From positions 1-64,000 of the forward strand of contig NZ_FYEH01000011.1 in the NCBI RefSeq assembly GCF_900187945.1: a DNA stretch of 64,000 nucleotides, written 5' to 3'. The translations under genes were made by a program, and so were the position numbers. Positions 1 through 8,417 of this stretch are shown piece after piece. Under the pieces are notes generated by a model. It worked only from the letters and a program-made list of their open reading frames with translations, did not search any database and was not told the DNA's origin. Position 1 is the first letter of the stretch, and every line of letters starts with the position of its first letter. The stretch is from Arboricoccus pini (GTDB taxonomy: Bacteria; Pseudomonadota; Alphaproteobacteria; Geminicoccales; Geminicoccaceae).

Positions 1-252
1 CGTCATCAGCCTGGCCAGCCGCTCCTCGCGCGGCAGACCCGCCAACTCCTTGTAATGGCGAACGAGGGCCTGAAAGCCCTCCTCCCGCATCAGCCGTTCG
101 AGCTCGACCGGTGCGACGCGCTCGGCCGCCGCCACCCGCGCCACCTCGCGGCCGGCCCCCAGCGCCTGCGCCGCGCGCCGCCGATCCCGCCTTGCCGCGA
201 AGGCATAGCGAGGAAGACGATGGCGAGACGCGCTGGGCCCATGCATGATCAT
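1..252 (-). CDS. Unidentified protein, N-terminal part, cut by window edge
   Basis: An open frame runs on the minus strand from an ATG at 252 (a second in-frame ATG is at 246) to the window edge without a stop. The 84 visible residues are rich in Arg, Ala and Glu, with a mostly helical look; the last third reads like a structured helical segment (for example RLMREEGFQALVRHYKELAG). I do not recognise the family. The amino-acid composition in this frame looks coding, whereas the other frames are Pro/Arg/Ser-rich shadows. The 3' end lies outside the window, so length and function cannot be judged. Confidence 0.45.
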   Translation of the reverse strand, partial: MIMHGPSASRHRLPRYAFAARRDRRRAAQALGAGREVARVAAAERVAPVELERLMREEGFQALVRHYKELAGLPREERLARLMT

Positions 253-369
253 GAGATTATAGGAATATAAGCAAGCGCGCAAGCTGGCATGCATGGCTGT
301 TTTACGAAGCTCGCCGACGTCTTTGCCGAAGGAAAGAAGGACCGAGAAAGAGAAGGAAAAACGACGAGA

Positions 370-738
370 TCGGACCTGGCCGCACGGTGCTGTGGAGATA
401 TCGACTGTCTAACCCGGCCGGATTGACGCGCGCTCTGACAGCTCGCGCATGACGCCGTCACGCATCATGAACGGCCTCTCGGACTCGACGCATATGGGCG
501 CATGCTGGAAGGGAATTTTCGCACAATACTGGATCGGCATTGCGCTCCTGCTCGTCGAACCGCCGCATGTGGCCGGCCGCTTACGGTTCGATTGCCGGCC
601 CAAGGGCGATTTTCCCGGTCCGCCGGTGAATGGAATGCGCGTCGTCTTGGCCGAGAACATCTTCTACGAGTTCCAGGACGGCAGGATCTGGCGGTCCTCT
701 CGATCGTCGACAGGGCCGCCATCGCGGCTCGGCTTTAG
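370..738 (+). pseudogene. Decayed SnoaL-like ester cyclase
   Basis: Pieces of a SnoaL-like polyketide/ester cyclase (NTF2 fold) can be read in different frames. A stretch around 391-430 gives DIDCL...RPD then TGA where the family usually has DW, followed by RAL. The frame of 439-520 gives LAHDAVTH, RPLGLDAYGRML and NFRTILD. Another frame from about 530 gives LLLVEPPHVAGRLRFDC, PKGDF, PPVNG and AENIFYEFQDGRIWR. A third shift at about 690 gives LSIVDRAAIAARL and a stop at 736-738. The order matches the family from N- to C-terminus. At least two frameshifts and one Trp-to-stop change make a functional protein unlikely, unless the assembly is poor here. No other gene is visible between 253 and 748. 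Confidence 0.6.
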
Positions 739-748
739 CCAAGGAGGC

Positions 749-1693
749 TCAAGGACCGGCCGGGTCGTCTCCCTGATCAAGAAAAGCCAGGACCATGCGG
801 CTGAAGGCGGCCGGGGTCTGGAGCGGAGCGAAATGTCCCGTGTCGGGGAGAAGTTCCAGCCGCGCGCCGGGGATCGCCGCTGCCATCGACCGAGTATCGT
901 CGGGATCGATGAATTCCTCGTACTGGCCATCGGCGATCAGCGTCCGCGTCCTGATCCGGGCAAGATCGGCCGATGTCCAGGACGGCTCCGTATCCCACAT
1001 TCGCTGCACATCATGCGTGAGACGCTGCCAAGCGGCCGGTCCCGCACCGTCGGCGATGAAATCCTCCTCCGAGCGCTGGCCGATCTCCACCATCACGGGA
1101 TTGATGACTGGCTTGACCAGGGCATCCGCCCGGCTGTTGGCGCCATAGGTGACAAGGCTCTGGAGACGCTCGGGATGGTGCATGGCGATGTCGAGGCCGA
1201 TAATGCCGCCATCGCTCCAGCCAACCAGCGCCACCTTGCTCAGATGAAGGCTGTCGAGCAGGCCCAGATAATCGTCGGCCAACTGGTCATAGGTCATGGG
1301 TGCGCTGCCGCGCTCGCTCCGCCCATGGCCGCGCGTGTCGGCGACGATGACTTGGTGGTGCGCTGCGAGCGGGCCGACCACGGCCGCCCACTGCTCGGCG
1401 TTGCCGAGCCCGCCATGAATGAGGAGGACAGGCGAACCGGCGCCGTAAATGGCATAAGCCATCTTGAAGTCGCCGACCGTGGCGAAGCCCTGCCGGGCCG
1501 GAAGCGGCATCGCCGGCTCGGGCGGCAGGTCGAGCTGCCAGGCATAACGGCTAAAGAGCGGCGAATCGGTCGCCAGCGTGAAGGCGGAACAGCTAAGGGC
1601 GACGACTAGGCTCAAGGGGCCGAGCCAGCGCCACAGGCCGAAGAGCCCCACCTGGCCTTCCCTGCCAATGCCGCTGACCGACGCTGCCTGCAT
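749..1693 (-). CDS. Alpha/beta hydrolase, membrane-anchored or exported
   Basis: Serine hydrolase of the alpha/beta fold; substrate unknown. From the ATG at 1693 the protein has 314 residues and starts with an N-terminal hydrophobic stretch (LSLVVALSCSAFTLA) that could be an uncleaved signal anchor. The core has the oxyanion-region HGGLGNAEQW, the nucleophile elbow VGWSDGG, and a late TGHFAPLQTP that supplies the catalytic His; an Asp in the IADGQYEEFIDP region may complete the triad. The frame is open to 1825, but residues upstream of 1693 are Arg/Ser-rich and not typical, so the internal ATG was chosen. It lies antisense to the decayed cyclase with no shared operon. Confidence 0.85.
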   Translation of the reverse strand: MQAASVSGIGREGQVGLFGLWRWLGPLSLVVALSCSAFTLATDSPLFSRYAWQLDLPPEPAMPLPARQGFATVGDFKMAYAIYGAGSPVLLIHGGLGNAEQWAAVVGPLAAHHQVIVADTRGHGRSERGSAPMTYDQLADDYLGLLDSLHLSKVALVGWSDGGIIGLDIAMHHPERLQSLVTYGANSRADALVKPVINPVMVEIGQRSEEDFIADGAGPAAWQRLTHDVQRMWDTEPSWTSADLARIRTRTLIADGQYEEFIDPDDTRSMAAAIPGARLELLPDTGHFAPLQTPAAFSRMVLAFLDQGDDPAGP

Positions 1694-1821
1694 GACGCAA
1701 TTATCCCTCAAGGCGACGCTCTGTTGCGACTCGAAAGAGGCACTTAGCAATGAAATGTCGTCGCGAAAGCGAAGACTGGCGGGTGGCGCCCTATGGTAAG
1801 CAAAAACGGACCATGCAGGCC

Positions 1822-2406
1822 TCAACCGCCGGCATGGCGGCGGAGGAAGAGAAGGCCCGGCAGACCGGACGCAAGAACGAGGAAGCCGCCGGGGAGCGGC
1901 GTCACGATGGCGCTCGCAACGTTGATGTCGACGAGGTTCGAGACGTATCGTCCACCCTTGGTATCACCGGGGACAACCAGCCGGGCGAAACCCGCGTCGC
2001 CCAGATCATGGCCGTCCTGCCTATAGGCGACCAGAACGCCTGCATTGCCGAAGTCGGTCAGCAATTCGCCCAGCGAGAACACCGCCTTGTAGCCGTCGCT
2101 GCCCGTGGCGGTGACGTAGCGGCTGAGGATCTCGCTCTTGATGCCGGGATTAGTCTTGACCGTCGCCCGGTCGAGAATATCGGTAAGAAGCACGCCCGTG
2201 AACGTCGACGTTACCGACCTCTTGCCGGCAAGATAGGTCACCGTGCGCGTGGTCGAAGGCAGGGCAGCCAGTGCCGCCTGATCATAGGTGGCGGGCGTCG
2301 TGACACCGCCGGACACGGTAAAGGCCGTCGAAAGGGCCGCCATGGCGTTCGAGACCAGCGCCAGGAATATGCTCGCGGCGAGGCCAAGAAGCCTAGTCGA
2401 TGTCAT
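1822..2406 (-). CDS. Molybdopterin-fold (SUOX-like) exported protein with PEP-CTERM-like tail
   Basis: A 194-residue protein. It has a signal peptide (LLGLAASIFLALVSNAMA), then a domain like the oxidoreductase molybdopterin-binding fold: TYLAGKRSVTSTFTGVLL followed by DGYKAVFSLGEL and RLVVPGDTKGGRYVSNL. The usual cofactor-ligating Cys of sulfite oxidases is absent, as in many small secreted homologues. The C-terminus TPLPGGFLVLASGLPGLLFL followed by RRHAGG has the layout of VPLPA/PEP-CTERM sorting tags: a Pro motif, a hydrophobic helix, then a basic cluster. That would imply exosortase processing. The start at 2406 puts the signal peptide at the N-terminus; the longer frame to 2469 does not. 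No exosortase gene lies in this window. Confidence 0.75.
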   Translation of the reverse strand: MTSTRLLGLAASIFLALVSNAMAALSTAFTVSGGVTTPATYDQAALAALPSTTRTVTYLAGKRSVTSTFTGVLLTDILDRATVKTNPGIKSEILSRYVTATGSDGYKAVFSLGELLTDFGNAGVLVAYRQDGHDLGDAGFARLVVPGDTKGGRYVSNLVDINVASAIVTPLPGGFLVLASGLPGLLFLRRHAGG

Positions 2407-2455
2407 TAGATGCCTTCCCCCTTCGGATAAGGGTGATATCTGCATGAATACAACG

Positions 2456-2471
2456 TCATGCTCAAGCATGA
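2456..2471. promoter_or_regulatory. Palindrome in the 2407-2526 divergent gap
   Basis: TCATGCTCAAGCATGA has 7-bp perfect arms and a 2-bp centre. It sits between the divergent starts of the molybdopterin-fold gene (2406, minus) and trmO (2527, plus), a typical place for a shared operator. No adjacent regulator points to a partner, so this is only a candidate. Confidence 0.35.
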
Positions 2472-2526
2472 ACGTCGGCTGGGAGAGCCAATATTGTCAT
2501 CCCAAGATAGGCTTGCGGGCCAGGAT

Positions 2527-2997
2527 ATGCGCGTGGGCGAGATAAGGACCGAGCTTCCCGCCACGCGGAACGCCGGCCTCATCTTCATCGGCCGCATCCG
2601 CACGCCCTGGCAGGACCGCAAAGCCTGCCCCCGCCAGGGACGGCTGGACGGTCCCCTTTGCCGCATCGAGCTGGCGGATCCCTGGGGAAGGGCCCTGGAC
2701 GGCATCGAGGTCTATGATCGGCTCGAGGTGCTCTACTGGCTGGATCGCTCGCGTCGCGATCTCCTGCGCCAGAGCCCGCGCGACGACGGCAGGACGCAAG
2801 GCACCTTCGCGCTGCGCTCGCCCGTGCGGCCAAATCCGATCGGCACCTCGATCGTCCGCCTCGTCGCCCGCGAGGGTGCAACGCTCCTCGTCCAGGGTCT
2901 GGACTGCCTGGATGGCACGCCACTTTTGGACCTGAAGCCGGATCGCAGCGTCTTTGGCCCCCTGGCCCAGGCCGGAGTCAGGGCCGGGAGCCGATAG
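2527..2997 (+). CDS. trmO: TrmO-type tRNA t6A37 N6-methyltransferase (TsaA/YaeB fold)
   Basis: The family uses S-adenosylmethionine to methylate N6-threonylcarbamoyladenosine at position 37 of ANN-decoding tRNAs. The protein has the beta-barrel core motifs: [10 protein letters not shown] near the N-terminus, [12 protein letters not shown] in the middle, and the signature [17 protein letters not shown] followed by [15 protein letters not shown]. At 156 residues from ATG 2527 it matches the short single-domain alphaproteobacterial forms. Upstream in-frame starts (2458) would add an unlike leader and have no better ribosome site. It stands alone between the divergent molybdopterin-fold gene and an aldehyde dehydrogenase. 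Confidence 0.9.
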   Translation: MRVGEIRTELPATRNAGLIFIGRIRTPWQDRKACPRQGRLDGPLCRIELADPWGRALDGIEVYDRLEVLYWLDRSRRDLLRQSPRDDGRTQGTFALRSPVRPNPIGTSIVRLVAREGATLLVQGLDCLDGTPLLDLKPDRSVFGPLAQAGVRAGSR

Positions 2998-3085
2998 GAA
3001 GCCGGGCCCGTTGTGTCGAGCGACGAATGGCGAGATAAAGAAGAGAGGGCAGCAGATGCTGCCACCCGCGACGAAAGGTTAGGAC

Positions 3086-4516
3086 ATGGGCCACGAAAAA
3101 GAATTCTATATCGATGGCAGTTGGGTCGATCCGATCGTTCCTAAACTACTCGATGTGATCGATCCCTCCAACGAGGAGCCGGTGGCGCAGATCTCGGTGG
3201 GCGGCAAGGCCGACGTCGATCGCGCGGTCGCCGCCGCCAAGGCCGCCTTTCCTTCCTTCTCGCAGGTCAGCCGCGAGGACCGTCTGGCCCTCCTGCGTCG
3301 TATCCTCGAGGTCTATGACCGCCGTGCCGAGGACCTGGCACAGGCCGTCAGCCGCGAAATGGGGGCTCCCCTCAAGTTCGCCCGCGAGGCGCAGGTCGCG
3401 ATCGGTCGCGGGCATCTGGCCCAGATCATCAAGACGCTCGAGAGCTTCGCCTTCACCGAAGCGCGCGGCTCGACCCTGGTCGTCAAGGAGCCCATCGGCG
3501 TCGTCGGCATGATCACGCCATGGAACTGGCCCTTGAACCAGATCACCTGCAAGGTCGGCCCGGCCCTGGCCGCCGGCTGCACCATGGTCCTGAAGCCAAG
3601 CGAGATCGCACCTCTCGATGCGATCATCTTCGCCGAGATCCTGGATGAGGCCGGCGTGCCCAAGGGTGTATTCAACCTCGTCAACGGCGATGGCCCGACC
3701 GTGGGCGAAGCCCTCTCGCATCACCCCGACATCGACATGATGTCCTTCACGGGCTCGACCCGGGCTGGCATCCTGGTCGCCAAGGGCGCGGCCGAGACCG
3801 TCAAGCGCGTCAGCCAGGAATTGGGTGGCAAATCCGCCAACATCCTCCTGCCGGACGTTGATCTCGAGACAGCCGTCACCAAGGGCGTGGCCGGGTGCTT
3901 CGGCAATAGCGGCCAGTCCTGCAACGCGCCAACCCGCATGTTCGTGCCCGCCGATCTCATGGACAAGGCAGCCCTCATCGCCAAGCAGGCGGCCGAGACC
4001 TTCAAGGTCGGGCATCCCAATGCGGGCGACACCGTCCTGGGTCCGGTCGTCAGTGCCGTCCAGTTCGACAAGATCCAGGGCCTGATCCAGTCCGGCATCG
4101 AGGAAGGCGCCGAGCTTGTCGCCGGCGGCCTCGGCCGTCCCGAGGGGCTCAATCGCGGCTACTACGTGCGGCCGACCGTCTTTGCCCATGTCCGCCCCGA
4201 GATGCGCATCTCGCGAGAGGAGATCTTCGGCCCGGTCCTCTCGATCCTCGGCTACGAGAACGAGGAGCAGGCCATCGACCTCGCCAACGACACGCCCTAT
4301 GGCCTGGCCGCCTACGTTCAGTCCAAGGACCTGGATCGGGCGCGCAGGGTCGCGTCCCGCATGCGCGCCGGCAACGTCTTCATCAACTATCCGGCCTGGG
4401 ACTCAGCAGCGCCCTTTGGCGGCTACAAGCAGTCCGGCAACGGGCGCGAATATGCCGATTTCGGCCTGAACGAATTCCTCGAGATCAAGGGCGTGGTGGG
4501 CTACGAGGCCGCCTGA
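3086..4516 (+). CDS. NAD(P)-dependent aldehyde dehydrogenase
   Basis: This 476-residue ALDH superfamily enzyme oxidises an aldehyde to the acid with NAD(P)+. The active-site set is intact: TPWNWPLNQ (catalytic Asn region), SFTGSTRAG (cofactor loop), QELGGKSANILL (general-base Glu) and NSGQSCNAPTRM (nucleophilic Cys). EEIFGPVLSIL and PFGGYKQSGNGRE follow in the usual C-terminal order. The ATG at 3086 is preceded by AAAGGTTAGG. The substrate is not readable from sequence; a broad aliphatic or aromatic semialdehyde is plausible. It converges on a second, divergent-family ALDH, and a strong two-way terminator lies between them. Confidence 0.93.
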   Translation: MGHEKEFYIDGSWVDPIVPKLLDVIDPSNEEPVAQISVGGKADVDRAVAAAKAAFPSFSQVSREDRLALLRRILEVYDRRAEDLAQAVSREMGAPLKFAREAQVAIGRGHLAQIIKTLESFAFTEARGSTLVVKEPIGVVGMITPWNWPLNQITCKVGPALAAGCTMVLKPSEIAPLDAIIFAEILDEAGVPKGVFNLVNGDGPTVGEALSHHPDIDMMSFTGSTRAGILVAKGAAETVKRVSQELGGKSANILLPDVDLETAVTKGVAGCFGNSGQSCNAPTRMFVPADLMDKAALIAKQAAETFKVGHPNAGDTVLGPVVSAVQFDKIQGLIQSGIEEGAELVAGGLGRPEGLNRGYYVRPTVFAHVRPEMRISREEIFGPVLSILGYENEEQAIDLANDTPYGLAAYVQSKDLDRARRVASRMRAGNVFINYPAWDSAAPFGGYKQSGNGREYADFGLNEFLEIKGVVGYEAA

Positions 4517-4566
4517 GGCGCCCTTCCACCGGCCAGCCGGCGGGTCTTCAAGCCCGCCGGCCATCG

Positions 4567-4600
4567 AAAAAGCCCGCCTCCGACAGGCGGGCTTTTTTCT
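4567..4600. terminator. Bidirectional rho-independent terminator
   Basis: AAGCCCGCCT, a 5-nt CCGAC loop and AGGCGGGCTT form a 10-bp GC-rich hairpin with an A-run before it and a T-run after it. It can therefore stop transcription from both sides, between the two convergent aldehyde dehydrogenase genes. Confidence 0.85.
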
Positions 4601-4622
4601 TGCGGCCGGGCGGGGGCGCTGC

Positions 4623-6134
4623 CTAGGCCAGGTCGACCCAGACAGACTTGGTCTGGGTATAGTGGGTGAGGGCTTCGAGGCATTTATCGCGGCCATTGCC
4701 CGACTGCTTGAAGCCACCCCATGGCTGGGTCATGTCGCCATGGTCGAAGCAGTTGACCCAGACGACGCCGGCCTCGACGTCACGGGCGAAAGTAAGCGCC
4801 TTCTTGACGTCACTCGTCCAGATCGAAGCGGCCAGGCCAAAGCTCGTATCGTTCGCGATGGTGAGCGCCTCGGCCAGTCCATCGACCGGCAGGATCGAGG
4901 CCACCGGCCCGAAGATCTCCTCCTTGGCTATGGTCATCTGGTTGGTCACGTCGGCAAAGACCGTGGGGGAGACGAAGGCGCCCTTCTCCAGGCCCGCCGG
5001 CACGCCGCCACCCAACTTCAAGCTGGCCCCCTCGGCCTTGCCCTTCTCGATGAAGCCAAGCACACGCTTTTGCTGCTCGCTGGTGACGAGCGGGCCCATC
5101 GTCGTCTCCGGGGAGAGCGGGTCGCCCGGCTGGTAGCTCTCGGCCGCCACCGTCAGGAAGCGATCGAGGAAGCGATCGTGAACGCTGCGATCGACCAGAA
5201 GCCTGGAGCCCGCATTGCAGACCTCGCCCTGGTTGGCGAAGATGCCGTTCACCGCATAGGTGACCGCGCGATCGAGGTCGGCGACGTCGGGCAGGATGAT
5301 TTGCGGCGTCTTGCCGCCGCATTCGGTCGTCACCCGCTTCATGTTCGACTGACCGGCATAGATCATCATCTTTTTGCCGATCTCGACGGAACCCGTGAAG
5401 CCGATCTTGTCGACATCCATGTGCAGTGCCAGCGCCGCACCTGCCTCGTGGCCCAGGCCCTGAACGACGTTGAACACACCCTCCGGTCCGCCCGCTTCGA
5501 TGAAGAGATCGGCCAAAAGGACAGCACTGGAGGGCGATTGCTCTGCCGGCTTCAGGACGACCGAGTTGCCGCAGGCCAGGGCCGGCGCCAGCTTCCAGAC
5601 GGCCATCATCAAGGGATAGTTCCAAGGCACGATCAGGCCGACCACGCCCAGAGGCTGGCGCAGGATATAATGGAAGGCGTCGAAGGCGGTGCTCGTCACG
5701 GCGCCCTCGATCTTGTCGATCGTCTCGGCGAAGAAGCGCATGCAGGTGGCCGAGCCCGGAACGTCGACATTGACCATGTCCATGACGGGCTTGCCCATGT
5801 CGAGCGTATCGAGCAAGGCAAAGCGCTCGGTATTGGCAGCGATGAGATCGGCGAATGTCGAGAGCACCGCCATCCGCTCGCGGGGGGCCAGCCTCGACCA
5901 GGCGCCGCCGCGAAACGCCTTACGGGCCGACTTGACAGCGACGTCGACGTCCTCGGCCGTGCTCCTTGGCGCCTTTGCCCGTACGGCACCGCTCACCGGG
6001 CTCACCACATCGAAGGTTTGCCCACTAAGCGCGCCCCCATGCCTGCCATCGATGACGTTGACGATCTCGACGGCCAGACCATCGGCCGCACTGTGCCATG
6101 CGGCGGTCGAGCGAGTGGCCAGGGCTTCTGACAT
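4623..6134 (-). CDS. Aldehyde dehydrogenase (betaine/aminobutyraldehyde dehydrogenase-like)
   Basis: A 503-residue ALDH from ATG 6134. Conserved elements are VPWNYPLMMA, GFTGSVEIGKKM, TECGGKTPQIIL (general-base Glu), NQGEVCNAGSRL (nucleophilic Cys), KEEIFGPVASIL and PWGGFKQSGNGRD. Relatives act on amino-aldehydes such as betaine or gamma-glutamyl-aminobutyraldehyde. The assignment to that branch is by general look only. The open frame continues to 6230, but those residues lack family similarity. Its promoter region (6135-6287) is shared with the divergent DUF2325 gene and is full of palindromes. Confidence 0.92.
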   Translation of the reverse strand: MSEALATRSTAAWHSAADGLAVEIVNVIDGRHGGALSGQTFDVVSPVSGAVRAKAPRSTAEDVDVAVKSARKAFRGGAWSRLAPRERMAVLSTFADLIAANTERFALLDTLDMGKPVMDMVNVDVPGSATCMRFFAETIDKIEGAVTSTAFDAFHYILRQPLGVVGLIVPWNYPLMMAVWKLAPALACGNSVVLKPAEQSPSSAVLLADLFIEAGGPEGVFNVVQGLGHEAGAALALHMDVDKIGFTGSVEIGKKMMIYAGQSNMKRVTTECGGKTPQIILPDVADLDRAVTYAVNGIFANQGEVCNAGSRLLVDRSVHDRFLDRFLTVAAESYQPGDPLSPETTMGPLVTSEQQKRVLGFIEKGKAEGASLKLGGGVPAGLEKGAFVSPTVFADVTNQMTIAKEEIFGPVASILPVDGLAEALTIANDTSFGLAASIWTSDVKKALTFARDVEAGVVWVNCFDHGDMTQPWGGFKQSGNGRDKCLEALTHYTQTKSVWVDLA

Positions 6135-6170
6135 GATGGCAATCCTCAATCGTGCGTGGGCGCGTCTGCC

Positions 6171-6239
6171 ATCGCTATAGCGATATGCGTGCCACGTCCT
6201 CAAGCTACGATAGCTTGCCGTTATATTCACATGAATATA
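6171..6239. promoter_or_regulatory. Cluster of three palindromes in a divergent promoter region
   Basis: Three separate inverted repeats lie in 69 bp between the divergent starts at 6134 and 6288. ATCGCTATAGCGAT (6171-6184) is a perfect 14-mer. AAGCTACGATAGCTT (about 6202-6216) has 6-bp arms around CGA. TATATTCACATGAATATA (6222-6239) has 8-bp arms around CA. They are unlike each other, which suggests binding sites for different regulators. No regulator gene adjoins them. Confidence 0.5.
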
Positions 6240-6287
6240 CCGTCGGCCTCCGCGAAATCAGAGTCGCGAGCTTGCAAGGGAGCATGG

Positions 6288-7586
6288 ATGAGCAGGATGC
6301 AGGCAGGCCTCCTCGGCCGGACGATCGGCGGGCCCGCCACGCTCGACCGAGCGGCAGCGATCGCCGCCATGCCGGCCACGCTCCGCCGTGAGCTCGGCCT
6401 GGAGACGGTGGCAGCCCAGCCGGCTTTATCGCGCCGCCGCTCGCTCTGGGAGTTGGACAGCGTCCTGCACTGCTCGATCATCGGCACCTGCCTGACGACC
6501 GGCGAGTTGCGCGCGATCATGGGGCGGGTCGATCCGGCCTTGAAGGACCGCCAGGCGCACGACGATCACGACGTGCATCATGCAGCCGTCCTGGCGGCCG
6601 GCCGGCCCGAGAAGGGTGGCAAGCTGCTGCACAAGGCGCTGGACCTCCGCTTTGCCGGCAAGATCCGCCAGTTCGCCCAGGCGGAGGACGAGGCTGCCCT
6701 GGTCCGGCTCTGGAAGCGGCATCTGGATGAAGGCGACGTTCCCGGCGCCTATTGGGCCGCACTCAGCCATCCAGCCCTCCGCCAGGACAGCCGGGCCCGG
6801 ATCTTCGGCGACGTCCACATGCTCTCCCATCTGGTCGGCGCCTCGAATCGGGCCGCACTCAAGCAGCTCCAGGCGCTGGAGGCCGCCAATGCCACCCTCG
6901 CGGAGGAGCGGCAAAGGCTGCGCGCCGACCTGCAGGCCATGACCGCGCAACGGGACCGCCTCGAACGGGAACTGCATCGCGAGCGGGCAGCCGGCCTTGC
7001 GCATGAGCAGCTTACCGCCCGTCTGACCGGCCAGCTCCAGGACCGCGCGAGCATGGAAGCGCCGCGCGAGTTGCAGGCGGCCCGCGCCGCCGAGGCCACG
7101 GCACGCGGCCAGGCCATCGACCTTGCGAGCGAACTTTCGGCCGAGCGCCAGCGGCGGAGCGAGCTGGAGGCGGCGCTGGCCGACGCTCAGGCCGAGATCG
7201 ACGTCTTGACCCGACTGCCGCAGGACGAGGCCGAAGCCCCGCTCGATCTGGCTGGCGGCCGGGTGCTCCTCGTGGGAGGCCGGACGGGTCAGGCAGCCCA
7301 TGCGCGCGCCTTCGTTGAACGTCGCGGCGGCCGCTTTGCCCACCATGATGGCGGCCTCGAGCGCTCCTGCGCGCAGCTGCCCGCGCTGGCGAGCCAGGCC
7401 GACATCGTGCTGGTGCCGGTCGACTGCGTCAGCCACGAGGCGGCCCAACTGGCCAAGAAGGCGGCCCAGCACGCCGGTGCCGCCTTCATGCCCCTGCCCC
7501 GGAGTGGACTAGGCACCCTGGCACGGGCCCTGGCCGGCTGGACCCAGCAGCGGCGGGACGCAGCAATGCCCAGCGAGTCCGCCTGA
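6288..7586 (+). CDS. DUF2325 domain protein with central coiled coil
   Basis: A 432-residue protein of unknown function. The N-terminal third is a globular region (SLWELDSVLHCSIIGTCL) with an unusual HDDHDVHH stretch. The middle is a long heptad-like coiled coil rich in Ala, Leu, Arg, Gln and Glu (about residues 190-320). The last about 100 residues match DUF2325: GRVLLVGGRTGQAAHARAFV, a GGRFAHHDGG loop, and ADIVLVPVDCVSH then AQLAKKAAQHAG. The family is often found in plasmid or accessory regions of proteobacteria. The ATG at 6288 follows AAGGGA; the upstream part of the frame overlaps palindromic promoter DNA and was excluded. Confidence 0.8.
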   Translation: MSRMQAGLLGRTIGGPATLDRAAAIAAMPATLRRELGLETVAAQPALSRRRSLWELDSVLHCSIIGTCLTTGELRAIMGRVDPALKDRQAHDDHDVHHAAVLAAGRPEKGGKLLHKALDLRFAGKIRQFAQAEDEAALVRLWKRHLDEGDVPGAYWAALSHPALRQDSRARIFGDVHMLSHLVGASNRAALKQLQALEAANATLAEERQRLRADLQAMTAQRDRLERELHRERAAGLAHEQLTARLTGQLQDRASMEAPRELQAARAAEATARGQAIDLASELSAERQRRSELEAALADAQAEIDVLTRLPQDEAEAPLDLAGGRVLLVGGRTGQAAHARAFVERRGGRFAHHDGGLERSCAQLPALASQADIVLVPVDCVSHEAAQLAKKAAQHAGAAFMPLPRSGLGTLARALAGWTQQRRDAAMPSESA

Positions 7587-7637
7587 CGCACCGATCGCGG
7601 CCGTGGTAAACCTCCCGGGGTCGACAACCTGAGGGGA

Positions 7638-8417
7638 ATGCATCAGGTGCAGATAGCGCTCGTCACCGGCACCAGCGGCATCGGCCGCGCGATCGCCCTG
7701 CGCCTGGCTGCCGACGGCATGACCGTCTGGGCACTGGGCATCGACCCCATAATCAACGCGGAGCTCGCCGAGATAGCCAAGGCGCGCGGCCTGGCTTTGT
7801 CCGTGCACGCTGCCGATATCGCCGCACCCGACCAGGTGCAGGCCGTCTTCAACGCGCTGGAGGCCACGCATGGCGGGCTGGACGTCATCGTCAACGCCGC
7901 GGCCATCCACCCCTATGGCGATGCCGTGGAAACCAGCCCGGCCACCTTCATGCGTTGCCTTGAGGTCAATGTGGGCGGGATCCATCTCACCGCCCATTTC
8001 GGAATTCCGCTGATACGCAAACGGGGCAAGGGAGTCATCGTCAACCTCGCCAGCGTCCAGGGCCATGCCTGCCAGGGGGGCGTTACCGCCTATGTCGCAT
8101 CCAAGGGTGCGATCCATGCCATGACCCGAGCCATGGCGATCGACCATGCCAAGGAGGGCATCCGCGTCGTGTCGATCAGCCCGGGTTCGGTCCGAACCCC
8201 CATTCTCGAACTGGCTGCTCGCACCTTCGATGGGGCGGACGCCGATGTCGGGGCGGCCTTCGCCCGCTTCGGCGCCGCCCACCCGCTCGGCCGCATCGGC
8301 GAGCCCGAGGAGGTGGCGGCCCTGGCCGCCTTCCTCGTCTCCGACCAGGCGGCCTTTATCACCGGCGCCGACCATCGCATCGATGGCGGCCTGTTGGCGG
8401 GCCTGGGCGTGCGCTGA
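7638..8417 (+). CDS. Short-chain dehydrogenase/reductase (SDR)
   Basis: Classical SDR of 259 residues using NAD(P)(H). The cofactor motif TGTSGIG lies at the N-terminus, NAA in the middle, the catalytic Ser in NLASVQG, and YVASKGA supplies the Tyr and Lys. SPGSVRTP and the C-terminal ITGADHRIDGG are typical of the family. The substrate is not predictable. It lies upstream of the hydantoinase genes in the same direction, but a 302-bp gap holding two palindromes separates them, so it is probably a separate transcript. Confidence 0.9.
   Translation: MHQVQIALVTGTSGIGRAIALRLAADGMTVWALGIDPIINAELAEIAKARGLALSVHAADIAAPDQVQAVFNALEATHGGLDVIVNAAAIHPYGDAVETSPATFMRCLEVNVGGIHLTAHFGIPLIRKRGKGVIVNLASVQGHACQGGVTAYVASKGAIHAMTRAMAIDHAKEGIRVVSISPGSVRTPILELAARTFDGADADVGAAFARFGAAHPLGRIGEPEEVAALAAFLVSDQAAFITGADHRIDGGLLAGLGVR

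Noticed and set aside
449-1609. 386-codon plus-strand frame
   Set aside because: Mostly antisense to the alpha/beta hydrolase; only its first part carries cyclase remnants, in shifted frames.
4662-6131. 489-codon plus-strand frame
   Set aside because: Lies fully antisense to an aldehyde dehydrogenase with all catalytic motifs; His/Arg/Asp-rich shadow.
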